A stretch of 64,000 nucleotides of DNA from DATKDP01 sp035546335 (lineage in GTDB: Bacteria > Acidobacteriota > Thermoanaerobaculia > Gp7-AA8). Under the pieces are notes generated by a model, which did no database searches, was not told the DNA's origin, and saw only the letters and a program-made list of their open reading frames with translations. Both the position numbers and the translations under genes were made by a program. The first letter of the stretch is position 1, and every line of letters begins with the position of its first letter. Of this stretch, positions 26,117 to 37,684 are shown one piece after another. The stretch spans positions 37,167 to 101,166 of the forward strand of contig DATKDP010000024.1 of the NCBI GenBank assembly GCA_035546335.1. The letters run 5' to 3'.

Positions 26117-27292
26117 ATGCCCGCTGATAGAAGACATCTATTCACCTCCGAGTCCGTCACCGAAGGACACCCCGACAAGATCGCCGATCAGATCTCCGAT
26201 TCGATCCTCGACGCCGTTCTGGCTGATGATCCGACCGGACGGGTCGCATGCGAAACGCTGGTCACGACCGGCCTGGCGATGATCTCCGGCGAGATCACCA
26301 CCAGGACCTATGTCGATTTTCCGTCGGTCGTCCGCAATACGATTCGCGAGATCGGATACACCCGCGCCAAGTACGGCTTCGACAGCGAGACGTGCGCGGT
26401 CATTTCGTCCATCGACCCTCAGTCTCCCGACATCGCTCAGGGAGTCGACACGGGCGGAGCGGGCGATCAGGGACTGATGTTCGGGTTCGCCTGCCGCGAG
26501 ACCACCGAGCTCATGCCGCTCCCGATCATGCTCGCGCATCGACTGGTTCGCCGTCTGAGCGAAGCGCGAAAGGCGAACGAGCTCGATTTCCTGCGACCCG
26601 ACGGCAAATCGCAGGTGACCATCGAGTACGAAGGGAAGCGCCCCATCCGCGCTCAGGCGATCGTCATCTCCACCCAGCACTCCCCCTCCATCAGCAGCCG
26701 CGATCTCTCCGACGCGATCATCGAGACGGTCATCAGGCCGACCGTTCCGGCTGAACTGATCGACGACAAGACCGTGTTTCACATCAATCCGACCGGTCGT
26801 TTCGTAATCGGAGGTCCGCAGGGAGACACCGGTCTCACCGGCCGAAAGATCATCGTCGATACCTACGGCGGTCGAGGACGGCACGGCGGCGGCGCTTTCT
26901 CCGGAAAGGATCCGACGAAGGTCGACCGTTCAGCCTGCTACATGGCCCGCTACATCGCCAAGAATCTCGTAGCGGCGGACATTGCCGACGAGGTCGAGGT
27001 TCAGCTCGCCTATGCCATCGGTGTGGCGGAGCCCGTCTCGGTCTATGTGAACACCTTCGGTACCGGAAAGATCGATGAAGACACCATCGCCGGGCTCGTC
27101 CGTGATCACTTCCAGATGACGCCGCGCGCAATCATCGAGTCGCTCGATCTCCGCCGGCCGATCTTCAAGAAGACGGCCACCTTCGGACACTTCGGCCGCA
27201 CCGAACCGGAGTTCACCTGGGAGAGAACGGACAAGGCCGACGAACTGCGGCGTGCTGCCGGCCTGGGACAGCCGGCCTCGGTCGGCGTCTGA
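26117..27292 (+). CDS. metK: S-adenosylmethionine synthetase
   Basis: The 391-residue enzyme makes SAM from methionine and ATP. Motifs are [20 protein letters not shown] (ATP and methionine binding), the [12 protein letters not shown] signature, and the P-loop-like [23 protein letters not shown] lies upstream. Length and ends match the bacterial family. It probably shares a transcript with the OsmC-family gene 32 nt downstream. Confidence 0.96.
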   Translation: MPADRRHLFTSESVTEGHPDKIADQISDSILDAVLADDPTGRVACETLVTTGLAMISGEITTRTYVDFPSVVRNTIREIGYTRAKYGFDSETCAVISSIDPQSPDIAQGVDTGGAGDQGLMFGFACRETTELMPLPIMLAHRLVRRLSEARKANELDFLRPDGKSQVTIEYEGKRPIRAQAIVISTQHSPSISSRDLSDAIIETVIRPTVPAELIDDKTVFHINPTGRFVIGGPQGDTGLTGRKIIVDTYGGRGRHGGGAFSGKDPTKVDRSACYMARYIAKNLVAADIADEVEVQLAYAIGVAEPVSVYVNTFGTGKIDEDTIAGLVRDHFQMTPRAIIESLDLRRPIFKKTATFGHFGRTEPEFTWERTDKADELRRAAGLGQPASVGV

Positions 27293-27324
27293 TCCGTTTC
27301 GCCGGAGCACACGGGATTTCGCTG

Positions 27325-27774
27325 ATGGACCAGACGACTGCACGCGAGTATTCCGTCGCAGCGCGATCGACGGACACGTTCGGACGGGTTCTCTGCAGCG
27401 CGCGCAATCATCACCACATCATCGACGGCCCCGTTCAGAACGGTTGCCCCGGTGAGGAGATCACGCCCGTCGAGGCGTTTCTCTCCGGTGTGGCCGCCTG
27501 CGGTGTGGAGCTCGTTCAGGTGATCGCGCGGGATCAATCGTTGCCGTTGCGACGCGTTGCAGTATCCATGTCCGGGATGATCGATCGCAGCAGACAGCCT
27601 CGCGAAGGAGTGACTCTGTTCAACTCGGTGACGATGGATTTCGTTCTGGAGGGAGTGTCCGACTCGGAGGCGGCTGCTCTGATCGACGCCTTCAAACAGA
27701 GGTGACCCCTGTACGGAACGGTCGCAGTTGCGACCGCCGACGTGAAGGTATCCTTCCGGATCGTCGTTACCTGA
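27325..27774 (+). CDS. OsmC-family thiol peroxidase-like selenoprotein (in-frame TGA = Sec127)
   Basis: Conventional reading stops at TGA 27703-27705 after FKQR. Reading through gives PLYGTVAVATADVKVSFRIV and a stop at 27772-27774, for 149 residues, normal OsmC/Ohr size. TGA replaces the conserved second cysteine of the family's C-P-x-Y/S motif. The other cysteine is present in LSGVAACGVELV. A hairpin starts 8 nt after the TGA. OsmC/Ohr proteins reduce organic hydroperoxides; selenocysteine at one redox site would be functional. A plain nonsense mutation is the alternative, but the downstream frame keeps coding character and family sequence. GGGA precedes the ATG. Confidence 0.8.
27714..27739 (+). 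promoter_or_regulatory. SECIS-like hairpin of the OsmC-family gene
   Basis: The fold is CGG, an AA bulge, CGGTCGC, a 4-nt loop AGTT, GCGACCG, and CCG. The apical loop lies 20 nt after the TGA and carries a G as second base, as in the bacterial SECIS model (G in a small loop roughly 16-37 nt from the UGA). It lies inside the coding region, as bacterial SECIS elements must. Confidence 0.65.
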
Positions 27775-27792
27775 AGGGCAATGAACCAAAAA

Positions 27793-27816
27793 AGCGCAGG
27801 CCGTGAGGCCTGCGCT
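27793..27816 (-). terminator. Rho-independent terminator after kdsA
   Basis: AGCGCAGGCC-TCAC-GGCCTGCGCT is a perfect 10-bp stem on the minus strand and is followed by a T run (TTTTTT including the last stem base). It ends the pyrG-kdsA transcript. From the left it also forms a hairpin but lacks a strong T tract. Confidence 0.85.
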
Positions 27817-27863
27817 CGTTCTGTCAGTAGGAATTGGTCACCGGTGACTTCGCCAGGGACGCC

Positions 27864-30564
<2,701 letters not shown>

Positions 30565-31305
30565 TCAATGCAGTCGAAGTCGCGCAAGCTCGCTCTCGAT
30601 TCTCGCGATGTCGCCCGGACGGTCGACACCCTGATGAAATCCCTCGGTTCGTACCAGTCGAATTCTATAGCCGTTCTCCAATGCCCGCAACTGCTCGAGA
30701 CGTTCCGCGATCTCCAGCGGCGATCGGGGCAGGCGTGCGTACGCCCGGAGAACGGAAGCTCGATAACCGTAGATTCCGACGTGCCGCAGAGCGATGTCGA
30801 GCCCCCCGTGCGGGATCGCGGAACGAGAGAAATAGAGCGCATTCCCGGCGAGGTCGGCGACGACCTTGACGATGTCGGGATCGTCCAGCTCCTCAGCGGC
30901 CTGCAGTGGCGCTGCGAGGGTCACGATGTCGACGCCGACGTCCTCTTCCAGCACGGCGATCGCACGATCGACACTCTCCATGTCGATCAGAGGCTCGTCC
31001 CCCTGCAGATTGATCACCAGGTCGAACGAAGTCTTCTCCGATTTCTCGATCGAGTCGATTGCGGCGGCGATCCTGTCCGATCCACTCTCCGCTTCCGGGG
31101 TCATGACGACCCTCCCTCCGAAACTCTCGACGTGACGAAGGATCCGCTGGTCATCGGTTGCGACCCACGTCTGCGCGGCTCGACGCGAGCTGATGCCGCG
31201 CTCCCACACTCGCTGAATCAGGCTGCGCCCGGCGATCGGGGCGAGAGGCTTGCCAGGAAAACGGGTCGAAGCCCAGCGAGCGGGGATCACGATGATGCTG
31301 TTCAT
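30565..31305 (-). CDS. kdsB: CMP-Kdo synthetase (3-deoxy-manno-octulosonate cytidylyltransferase)
   Basis: The 246-residue enzyme activates Kdo with CTP. The nucleotide-binding start is SIIVIPARWASTRFPGKPLA; further motifs are TDDQRI, NLQGDEPLID, YFSRSAIPH, HVGIYGYRASVL and GVDRPGD. No Shine-Dalgarno precedes the ATG. TAGAAT ends 8 nt before it, the same geometry as acpP, so the message is probably leaderless. Confidence 0.95.
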   Translation of the reverse strand: MNSIIVIPARWASTRFPGKPLAPIAGRSLIQRVWERGISSRRAAQTWVATDDQRILRHVESFGGRVVMTPEAESGSDRIAAAIDSIEKSEKTSFDLVINLQGDEPLIDMESVDRAIAVLEEDVGVDIVTLAAPLQAAEELDDPDIVKVVADLAGNALYFSRSAIPHGGLDIALRHVGIYGYRASVLRAYARLPRSPLEIAERLEQLRALENGYRIRLVRTEGFHQGVDRPGDIARIESELARLRLH

Positions 31306-31313
31306 CGTGATGC

Positions 31314-31323
31314 ATTCTATTAT
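31314..31323. promoter_or_regulatory. Overlapping divergent -10 boxes (kdsB and the 31335 gene)
   Basis: Minus strand: TAGAAT (31314-31319), 8 nt from the kdsB ATG. Plus strand: TATTAT (31318-31323), 11 nt from the ATG at 31335. The two boxes share 2 bp, so polymerase can occupy only one at a time. Both genes would have zero to five leader bases. Confidence 0.45.
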
Positions 31324-31334
31324 TCTCCCGACGT

Positions 31335-32327
31335 ATGATCGATCTCGCCGGTCTCATGCCATCTCGTCCTGCCGACCGCCGGATGATGAATCGCTGGACG
31401 CGGCGGGTCCTCGCCGCGTTCCTTCTCCTCGCCGTGTTCACGCAGCTTCACTCGTTTTTCTCGAGGAAGTTCCTTCGCGTGACAGGCGAGGCGGCGTGGA
31501 TCTGGCGAGAAGGGGGCCTCGGTTCGGCCGAGCCGGCGGCATTCTTCGCGGTCAGGGATTTCGACCTCCCGGAGCTGCGGGAACCAGTGCGCCTCGAGGT
31601 CGCCGGCGATCCGGAATATACGCTCTGGGTGAACGGAACTGAGGTAGGAGGCGGTCGGGAGGAGCGACGGCACCATCTCGACGTCTACGACATCCGCTCG
31701 TACGTTCGTGAGGGTAGCAATCGAATCGTCGTGGCGTTGCGGAGCGGAAACGGAGTCGGAGGATTTCTCCTCGCGCTCGACGCTTCGCGCACGAGAGAGA
31801 ATTTCGTCGTGAGCGACGGGAGCTGGAAGATCTTCACCGAATGGCACGATGATCTTCCGGTCAGGGATCCCGAGGGCCTGGTGGTGCGGAAGCCGCACGT
31901 GATTGGAAAGCCGCCGATCGGTCGATGGAACTATCTGGAGCCGCGAGAGCGCGAAGCGTACGCTCCGATCCGCTCCATCCTCCATCCCCTTTCCGCTACG
32001 AGATTCTCCACGTCGCTTCCGGAGATCAAGCGCGTCAGCGGCGTGATGATCGTCGCCTCGCGCCCCGCGAGGGCGATCGCGTTCGATTTCGGCCCGACCG
32101 AGGGGAGAGGACGTCTCGAGCTACCCGGCAGTGCGCCCGATGTCGTGCTCGTGCGATTCGCCAACGATCCGTCCGAGCTTCGCAGTGAGGGGACGCTGGT
32201 TCCGTTCGTCCCCGCAAGGGGAGAGCCCGTCGTCATCGATCCGGCTGAACGGCGGTTTCGCTACATCGTCGTGTACGACGCCGATGTGGAGGCGAGTGTG
32301 GTCGCGGCTCAGAAGACGACTTTTTGA
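31335..32327 (+). CDS. Membrane-anchored protein with a rhamnosidase-N-like domain
   Basis: The 330-residue product has an N-terminal membrane helix (RRVLAAFLLLAVFTQLHSFF, residues about 23-42). A jelly-roll-like region follows (AAWIWREGG, AFFAVRDFDLPE, YTLWVNGTEVGGG, VYDIRSYVREGSNRIVVAL) that resembles the N-terminal accessory domain of alpha-L-rhamnosidases. The C-terminal half has no catalytic barrel. It may therefore be a carbohydrate-binding or scaffold protein at the cell surface; this is inference. Later Met codons (31356, 31383) are alternative starts. The last 19 nt overlap the convergent gene. Confidence 0.6.
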   Translation: MIDLAGLMPSRPADRRMMNRWTRRVLAAFLLLAVFTQLHSFFSRKFLRVTGEAAWIWREGGLGSAEPAAFFAVRDFDLPELREPVRLEVAGDPEYTLWVNGTEVGGGREERRHHLDVYDIRSYVREGSNRIVVALRSGNGVGGFLLALDASRTRENFVVSDGSWKIFTEWHDDLPVRDPEGLVVRKPHVIGKPPIGRWNYLEPREREAYAPIRSILHPLSATRFSTSLPEIKRVSGVMIVASRPARAIAFDFGPTEGRGRLELPGSAPDVVLVRFANDPSELRSEGTLVPFVPARGEPVVIDPAERRFRYIVVYDADVEASVVAAQKTTF

Positions 32328-33067
32328 ACGAAATACGTGGGGATGGTCAGCTTTTTCGTGTCGATGGCTCGCGCGTCGTCGGCCGTCATCTGGAAGCGTC
32401 CTGCCGTCCCGCCGTTGATCGTCTTCATGAAGAGCTCGACCATCTCGATCTCCGAGCCCGTCGCCTCGGGGACGCGAAGCAGCATGTACGAGGTGGCGGA
32501 GATGGCCTTGAACACCTTGTCTTCGTTGTCGGTGGTCATCTCGACGCGAATCCGCCCGGGTTGCGTCGATGTGACGACGGCATCGAAGAGTCCGACGTTG
32601 TCGTAGGCGGCGAAGAATTTGGACAGCACGTCCTGGCCCAACCCTTTTCCGCCGGCGTCGGCCGTCGGGCCGGCCTGTGCGCGCACTTCGACTTTCTTCG
32701 TCACCGGTTTGGGAGCGGAGGTCTCGGCCGGTGCATTGGTGCCCGGAATCTTTCGGAGCTTCGTGACCGAGCCGAGGGAGGAGGTTTCCGGCGGCGGCGG
32801 CGTGGTGCTCGGAGTCTGTACCGAGATGATCTTCACGTCTCCCAGACCGAGATTGTTGATCTCGTTGGTCTTGGCGACGTCGATCAGTGCCGGATCGACC
32901 TCGAGGACCGAACCGTTCTCGAGAGAGATCAGCGCCTTGCTTCCCGACATCTTCCATGGCTCTCGGGCCCGGTAGCGGGTGCCGTCTTTCAGCACGACGA
33001 CGTAGGCAGCGAACGCCTGGGTGGCGACCAGTAGGATGAGTGCGAACAACAAAATCGGTTTGCGCAT
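32309..33067 (-). CDS. Exported hypothetical protein with an SH3-like N-terminus
   Basis: The 252-residue product has a signal peptide (ILLFALILLVATQAFA). It begins its mature part with VVVLKDGTRYRAREPWKMSGSKALISLENGSVLEVDPALID, here read as a small beta domain of the kind that starts many exported proteins in these bacteria (compare the gene at 45653). A Pro/Thr-rich linker and a C-terminal alpha/beta domain of about 130 residues follow. I do not recognise the latter. Confidence 0.65.
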   Translation of the reverse strand: MRKPILLFALILLVATQAFAAYVVVLKDGTRYRAREPWKMSGSKALISLENGSVLEVDPALIDVAKTNEINNLGLGDVKIISVQTPSTTPPPPETSSLGSVTKLRKIPGTNAPAETSAPKPVTKKVEVRAQAGPTADAGGKGLGQDVLSKFFAAYDNVGLFDAVVTSTQPGRIRVEMTTDNEDKVFKAISATSYMLLRVPEATGSEIEMVELFMKTINGGTAGRFQMTADDARAIDTKKLTIPTYFVQKVVF

Positions 33068-33098
33068 GGCGAAGCCTCGTTAGTCTCGTAGGATCACG

Positions 33099-33106
33099 AT
33101 TATACT
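33099..33106. promoter_or_regulatory. Overlapping divergent -10 boxes (32309 gene and DAHP synthase)
   Basis: Minus strand TATAAT (33099-33104) would serve the exported protein (leader about 25 nt). Plus strand TATACT (33101-33106) would serve the DAHP synthase (leader about 50 nt). The sequence ATTATACT contains both. -35 elements are weak on both sides. Confidence 0.4.
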
Positions 33107-33161
33107 GAAGCGGAACAGCGATCTCGCTGCTGCGATTCCGGCGCGACAGAAGGACGATGAA

Positions 33162-34196
33162 ATGCTCATAGTCATGGAAGCCACTGCTCAGCAGGAGCAG
33201 ATCGACGAAGTCGTCAGACACGTCGAACAGATGGGACTCCGCGCACACCCGATTCCGGGGGCGCAACGGACAGCGATCGGAATCACCGGAAACCGCGGCG
33301 CCGTCGATCCGAGAGTGCTGGAGAATCTCGAAGGGGTCAAAGAGATCATTCCGGTCTCCCACGCCTACAAGCTCGTCAGTCGCGAAATGAGTCCGGAAGA
33401 CACGGTGATTCGGGTCCGGTCGGTGGAGGTCGGCGGAAAGGCGGTGGTGGTGATCGGAGGACCGTGTGCGGTCGAGTCCCTCGACCAGATGCGACGGATC
33501 GGAGAGGCGATTCGCGCCGGGGGAGGTCACATGCTGCGAGGAGGGGCGTTCAAGCCTCGCACGTCACCCTATTCGTTTCAGGGTCTCGGCGAAGAGGGGC
33601 TCGAAATCCTGGTTCGTGTGGGGGAAGAGCTCGATCTGCCGATCGTCACCGAAGCGATCGACGAACGGAGTCTCGAGCTGGTGGCGCAGTACGCCGACGT
33701 GATCCAGATCGGGGCGAGGAACATGCAGAATTTCTCGCTGCTGAAGGCGGCGGGCCGCAAACGGAAGCCGGTGCTGCTCAAGCGGGGGATGTCGGCGACG
33801 CTCGAGGAGTTTCTTCTTTCCGCAGAGTACGTCATGACCGAGGGAAACTATCAGGTGCTGCTCTGCGAGCGAGGGGTTCGGACGTTCGCGGATCACACCA
33901 GAAATACGCTCGACCTCTCGGTCGTGCCCGCCATCAAGCGGATCAGCCATCTGCCGATCATGGTCGATCCGAGTCATGGCACGGGGAAGCGATCGAAGGT
34001 TCTGCCGATGTCGCGAGCCGGCATCGCCGCCGGGGCGGACGGGATCCTCGTCGAAGTGCACGACCGGCCGGAAGAGGCGCTTTCTGACGGGCCGCAATCG
34101 ATATTGCCGGCAGATTTCGACGCTCTGGTCAAGGATGTGGAGGCGATCGCCAGCGTGATCGGCCGCACCGTGCGTCCGGTTCTGGCCAGATCGTGA
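33162..34196 (+). CDS. aroF: 3-deoxy-7-phosphoheptulonate (DAHP) synthase
   Basis: The 344-residue protein has an N-terminal ferredoxin-like regulatory domain of about 75 residues (MLIVMEATAQQEQIDEVVRH). A type I-beta DAHP synthase barrel follows: VVIGGPCAVES, LRGGAFKPRTSPYSFQGLG, QIGARNMQNF, LKRGM, and MVDPSHGTGKR. It starts aromatic amino-acid synthesis from PEP and erythrose 4-phosphate. AAGGA precedes the ATG. Such N-terminal domains give feedback control in relatives. Confidence 0.93.
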   Translation: MLIVMEATAQQEQIDEVVRHVEQMGLRAHPIPGAQRTAIGITGNRGAVDPRVLENLEGVKEIIPVSHAYKLVSREMSPEDTVIRVRSVEVGGKAVVVIGGPCAVESLDQMRRIGEAIRAGGGHMLRGGAFKPRTSPYSFQGLGEEGLEILVRVGEELDLPIVTEAIDERSLELVAQYADVIQIGARNMQNFSLLKAAGRKRKPVLLKRGMSATLEEFLLSAEYVMTEGNYQVLLCERGVRTFADHTRNTLDLSVVPAIKRISHLPIMVDPSHGTGKRSKVLPMSRAGIAAGADGILVEVHDRPEEALSDGPQSILPADFDALVKDVEAIASVIGRTVRPVLARS

Positions 34197-34262
34197 AAGC
34201 CGCCGGGAGAGCATCCGGCGACGGGGACACGGGCCTAGATCGTGCGGGGTCGATCGACTGAC

Positions 34263-35693
34263 ATGCGAAGAACCAAGATCCTGGCCACTCTCGGTCCCGC
34301 CTGCGAATCAGAGGAGATGATCCGGAATCTTTCCGAAGCGGGAGCGGATGCGTTCCGACTGAACTTCTCGCATGGAACGCCCGACGAGCGCGCTCGCCTG
34401 ATCTCGATCGTTCGAGCAGTGGCGCAGGCCTCCGATCGATACATCCCGATCGTGGCGGACATTCAGGGACCGAAGCTGAGAATCGGCGACGTCAACGGCA
34501 CGGTGGCTCTGAAGGCAGGCGCGGAGCTCGTCATCACGACCGAGCCGATCGAAGGCGATGAGAACGTCGTGTCGACATCGTTCGACCGGCTGCCTCGCGA
34601 GGTCGCACCCGGCCAGAGGATCCTCATCAACGACGGTCTGGTCGAGTTGAGAGTGGAGTCGGTCGGCTCGCACGAGGTTCGAGCACGCGTCGTCCACGGC
34701 GGGCCGATCTCGTCGAAGAAAGGGATGAATTTCCCCGATACCGAACTGTCGATCCCGGCGATCACCGAGAAGGATCGTGAGGACCTTCGGTTTGCGGTCG
34801 AGCACAAAGTCGATTACGTCGCCGCTTCGTTCATTCGAAAGCGGGAGGACATCGTCGAGCTGCGCTCGATCCTGCAGCAGCACGGAGGAGGAGAGATCGA
34901 GGTCATCGCAAAGCTGGAAAAGGCGCAGGCGATCGAAGCGCTCGAGTCGATCCTGTCGGTCAGCGATGGCGTCATGGTGGCGCGCGGGGACCTCGGAGTC
35001 GAGCTGCCACCTGAAATGGTCCCCATCGTCCAGAAGAAGATCCTCCGGATGGCGAGCGCCTGGGGACGCTTCGCGATCACGGCGACCCAGATGCTCGAGT
35101 CGATGACGCAAAACTCACGGCCGACTCGGGCTGAAGCTTCGGATGTGGCGAACGCAATTTTCGATGGCTCGGATGCCGTCATGCTCTCGGCCGAAACGGC
35201 CTCGGGAAACTATCCGGTCGAAGCGGTGCGCATGATGTCCCGAATCGTCACCAAGGCGGAAGAGAATCCCCAGCTCCATCATCCCTGGCATCGCGATCCC
35301 TTCCACAGTTCGGCCGAGATGGACGAGTTCACGGACGCGCTCGCCGGAGCGGCGAACTATGCCGCCGAGCAGATCGAGGCGAAGTTCATCGTCGTTTTCA
35401 CCCAGAGCGGCTTCACCGCCAGGCTCATGTCGAAATTCCGACCCCACGCTCCGATTCTCGCTCTTACGCAGTCTTCCTGGGTCGCCCGGCGGATGGGAAT
35501 GCTGTGGGGCGTGGTGCCTCTCGTCCTTCGGGAGGTGGGGGAGTATCACGAGCAGATCGTCGAGAGGGTCGAGGATCTGCTGCTCCGAAAGGAGATGGTC
35601 GAGCCGGGTGACAGCATCGTGATTCTGATGGGCTCGCCACTGTATCAGAGGGCGCGGACGAACCTGCTTCGGGTTCACCGTGTGGGAAGTTGA
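34263..35693 (+). CDS. pyk: Pyruvate kinase
   Basis: The 476-residue protein converts PEP and ADP to pyruvate and ATP. Motifs are RRTKILATLGPACES, FRLNFSHG, VADIQGPKLRIGD, the catalytic EVIAKLEKAQAIEAL, the GVMVARGDLGVELPPE signature, and TATQMLESM. The C-terminal allosteric domain is present. The start at 34263 (MRRTKIL) fits the family; there is no clear Shine-Dalgarno. It lies 66 nt after DAHP synthase, and both use PEP. Confidence 0.96.
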   Translation: MRRTKILATLGPACESEEMIRNLSEAGADAFRLNFSHGTPDERARLISIVRAVAQASDRYIPIVADIQGPKLRIGDVNGTVALKAGAELVITTEPIEGDENVVSTSFDRLPREVAPGQRILINDGLVELRVESVGSHEVRARVVHGGPISSKKGMNFPDTELSIPAITEKDREDLRFAVEHKVDYVAASFIRKREDIVELRSILQQHGGGEIEVIAKLEKAQAIEALESILSVSDGVMVARGDLGVELPPEMVPIVQKKILRMASAWGRFAITATQMLESMTQNSRPTRAEASDVANAIFDGSDAVMLSAETASGNYPVEAVRMMSRIVTKAEENPQLHHPWHRDPFHSSAEMDEFTDALAGAANYAAEQIEAKFIVVFTQSGFTARLMSKFRPHAPILALTQSSWVARRMGMLWGVVPLVLREVGEYHEQIVERVEDLLLRKEMVEPGDSIVILMGSPLYQRARTNLLRVHRVGS

Positions 35694-35764
35694 CCGCAAC
35701 AAATCGCAAACATTCGGCCGGTGGGAAGGAACGGGGGTGAAAAGGGGGTTACCATTCCTGTGGT

Positions 35765-35793
35765 TTGACATGCCTGTACGATGAACCTAGACT
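35765..35793 (+). promoter_or_regulatory. Sigma70-type promoter of the 35821 barrel gene
   Basis: TTGACA (35765-35770) and TAGACT (35788-35793) are separated by exactly 17 nt. Transcription should start near 35800, leaving about 20 nt of leader that includes GGGGTGA before the ATG. Confidence 0.8.
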
Positions 35794-35820
35794 GATTCAA
35801 TCAACGGGGTGAGCAGAAGA

Positions 35821-37593
35821 ATGCGGAGAAGTCTCCGGTCGATCACGCTAGCGACGCTCGTCATGAGTGCGGCGACGACCGCCAGTCCCCAGGTGCGGCT
35901 CGCCGACTTCATCCAGGTTCTCGGCCGTGTGACCAATGCGGCAATACCCGTCGAGAATGCCCTCATCATCGCTCTCAACCTTTCCAACTTCACGGCAATC
36001 CAGACCCAGAGTGGTCGCGGCGGCGAATTCCGGCTACCGCCGCTTCAGGCGGGGGTGTACCGCATCATCGCCGTCAAGGAGGGGTTCGCTCCCAGTTCGG
36101 CGACGGTGCTGCCGGTGAGGAAGGATCACCAGGTCGCCTTGCAGCTCCGCCCTGATCGCGACGGGACGCTGACCAAGAACGACGAGATCTGGGCCATTCG
36201 AAGCTCATTGCCCTCGGATGTCCTTCGAGAGCTCGAGAATGTCTACCAGCCGTTGATCCGCGAAGCGGAGGCTTCACGCTTCCAGGCGCAGATGTTTTCG
36301 CTGGCCGGACTCGATCCGGACAACTCCACCTCCAGCTTCGCCCGCACGGCGGTCGGGCTCAGCGGCGATCTGGGAAGGGGATGGAAGGTCGACTTCGAAG
36401 GCAATCTGGATCGCATCGATGATGCGAACAGCGAGATGCGGTCGGCCACCGGCACAGGGGAGTCGCGTGCCGTGACGATGGAAGTCTCCTCCTCGCCGGA
36501 GCACTCCTACCGCATCGCATCGATGCGCAGCACGTGGCGCTATCGCGATCCGTACGAGCAACGAGCCGATGATCATTTCGCCGACCTGCAGTCGCACAAT
36601 TTCATCTGGCAATACGCCGACTCGAAGGTGCAGGTTCGTTACCTCAGCCAGGAGAATCTCTTCGGCCCCCGCGACGAGTCGGAGCTTTTCGAGGTCTCCG
36701 GCGAACGACTTCTTCACCAGTCGGACCGCTCGCAGCTCGGCGTCTCAGTGCGACTCGGCCAGGAGACGCTCGGCCGCAACGAACTGGCAACTCCCTACCG
36801 CACGGCGGATCTGGCTGCATCCGGCAGGTATGAGCCCTCGATTCCCGTGGTCGTTCACTACGGACTGCGCAGCCGGTTGAGCGACAACGGAAGCGAGTGG
36901 ACGCCGGAGTCGCGGGCGGAGATTCGACTGCACGAGCAGTTCTCGCTCGTGCTCGCCGGGTCGTACAAGATTCTGGAGGAAGGAGAGGGAATGTCGGTTC
37001 CCGGCTCCGTGCTCCTCTGGAATCAGACCGAGAGCGCCTCGCCCCGCTACGCGTATTCACTCGCGCTGATCGTGGGGAACCCCGACACGGGCCGTCTGGA
37101 GGCGGTTGCGGGCGTCACCGCGGTCGATTCGTGGATTCGCCTGATGTTCGACGAGCGCTTCGGGCCGCTCTGGGATGGCGTTTACCTTCAGCCGGGCGAT
37201 CTTCGACATGATGTCAGCGTGTCATTCCGGAAAAACATCGGAAGCCGGCTCGCTGTCGACGTAGCGACCAAAGCGGGCTCTGCCAGGGCGGATGACGATG
37301 CCAACGCCGTCGGCGACCGTTCCTACATCGTCGGCGTGATCCAGACCGCCTATCGTCCTTCGGGCACCTCGGTCGATCTTTCCTACCGGCGCATCGAGCA
37401 GCAGGCCCGGGGGGATCTTTTCCCCGACCTCGCCATCGATCGGGTCAACTTGCAGATGGCACAGTCGCTCCGTCTCCCCCTCGATCTCAGACTCCTTTTC
37501 GGTCTCGAGCTCGCGCGTACCGATTCGAGTGCACTGATGTACGACGCCGAGCTGCATCGCCGCTTCCTCGGTGGCGTCTCTCTGGCCTTCTGA
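35821..37593 (+). CDS. Outer-membrane beta-barrel protein with carboxypeptidase-regulatory-like domain
   Basis: The 590-residue product has a signal peptide (ending about AATTASPQ). A carboxypeptidase-regulatory-like Ig fold follows (GRVTNAAIPVENALIIALNL, GGEFRLPPLQAGVYRIIAVKEGF). Then come about 400 residues of alternating strands ending RRFLGGVSLAF, with the terminal Phe of outer-membrane barrels. The shape recalls TonB-dependent transporter relatives but no plug domain is seen. ATG 35821 has GGGGTGA 8 nt upstream; GTG 35809 lacks a ribosome site. Ligand unknown. Confidence 0.7.
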   Translation: MRRSLRSITLATLVMSAATTASPQVRLADFIQVLGRVTNAAIPVENALIIALNLSNFTAIQTQSGRGGEFRLPPLQAGVYRIIAVKEGFAPSSATVLPVRKDHQVALQLRPDRDGTLTKNDEIWAIRSSLPSDVLRELENVYQPLIREAEASRFQAQMFSLAGLDPDNSTSSFARTAVGLSGDLGRGWKVDFEGNLDRIDDANSEMRSATGTGESRAVTMEVSSSPEHSYRIASMRSTWRYRDPYEQRADDHFADLQSHNFIWQYADSKVQVRYLSQENLFGPRDESELFEVSGERLLHQSDRSQLGVSVRLGQETLGRNELATPYRTADLAASGRYEPSIPVVVHYGLRSRLSDNGSEWTPESRAEIRLHEQFSLVLAGSYKILEEGEGMSVPGSVLLWNQTESASPRYAYSLALIVGNPDTGRLEAVAGVTAVDSWIRLMFDERFGPLWDGVYLQPGDLRHDVSVSFRKNIGSRLAVDVATKAGSARADDDANAVGDRSYIVGVIQTAYRPSGTSVDLSYRRIEQQARGDLFPDLAIDRVNLQMAQSLRLPLDLRLLFGLELARTDSSALMYDAELHRRFLGGVSLAF

Positions 37594-37684
37594 CGGCCCT
37601 TTCAGGCCAGCCCCAACGTCATCAATCCCGCCTCGAAGGGCTCGATGGAATCCAGCCGCGGTGAGCGCGAAGCGCGACGACCGG

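Noticed and set aside
27325..27705. OsmC-family gene ending at the TGA as a complete 126-residue protein
   Set aside because: The sequence after the TGA keeps the family's C-terminal motif, codon bias and length, so the TGA is better read as selenocysteine than as a stop.
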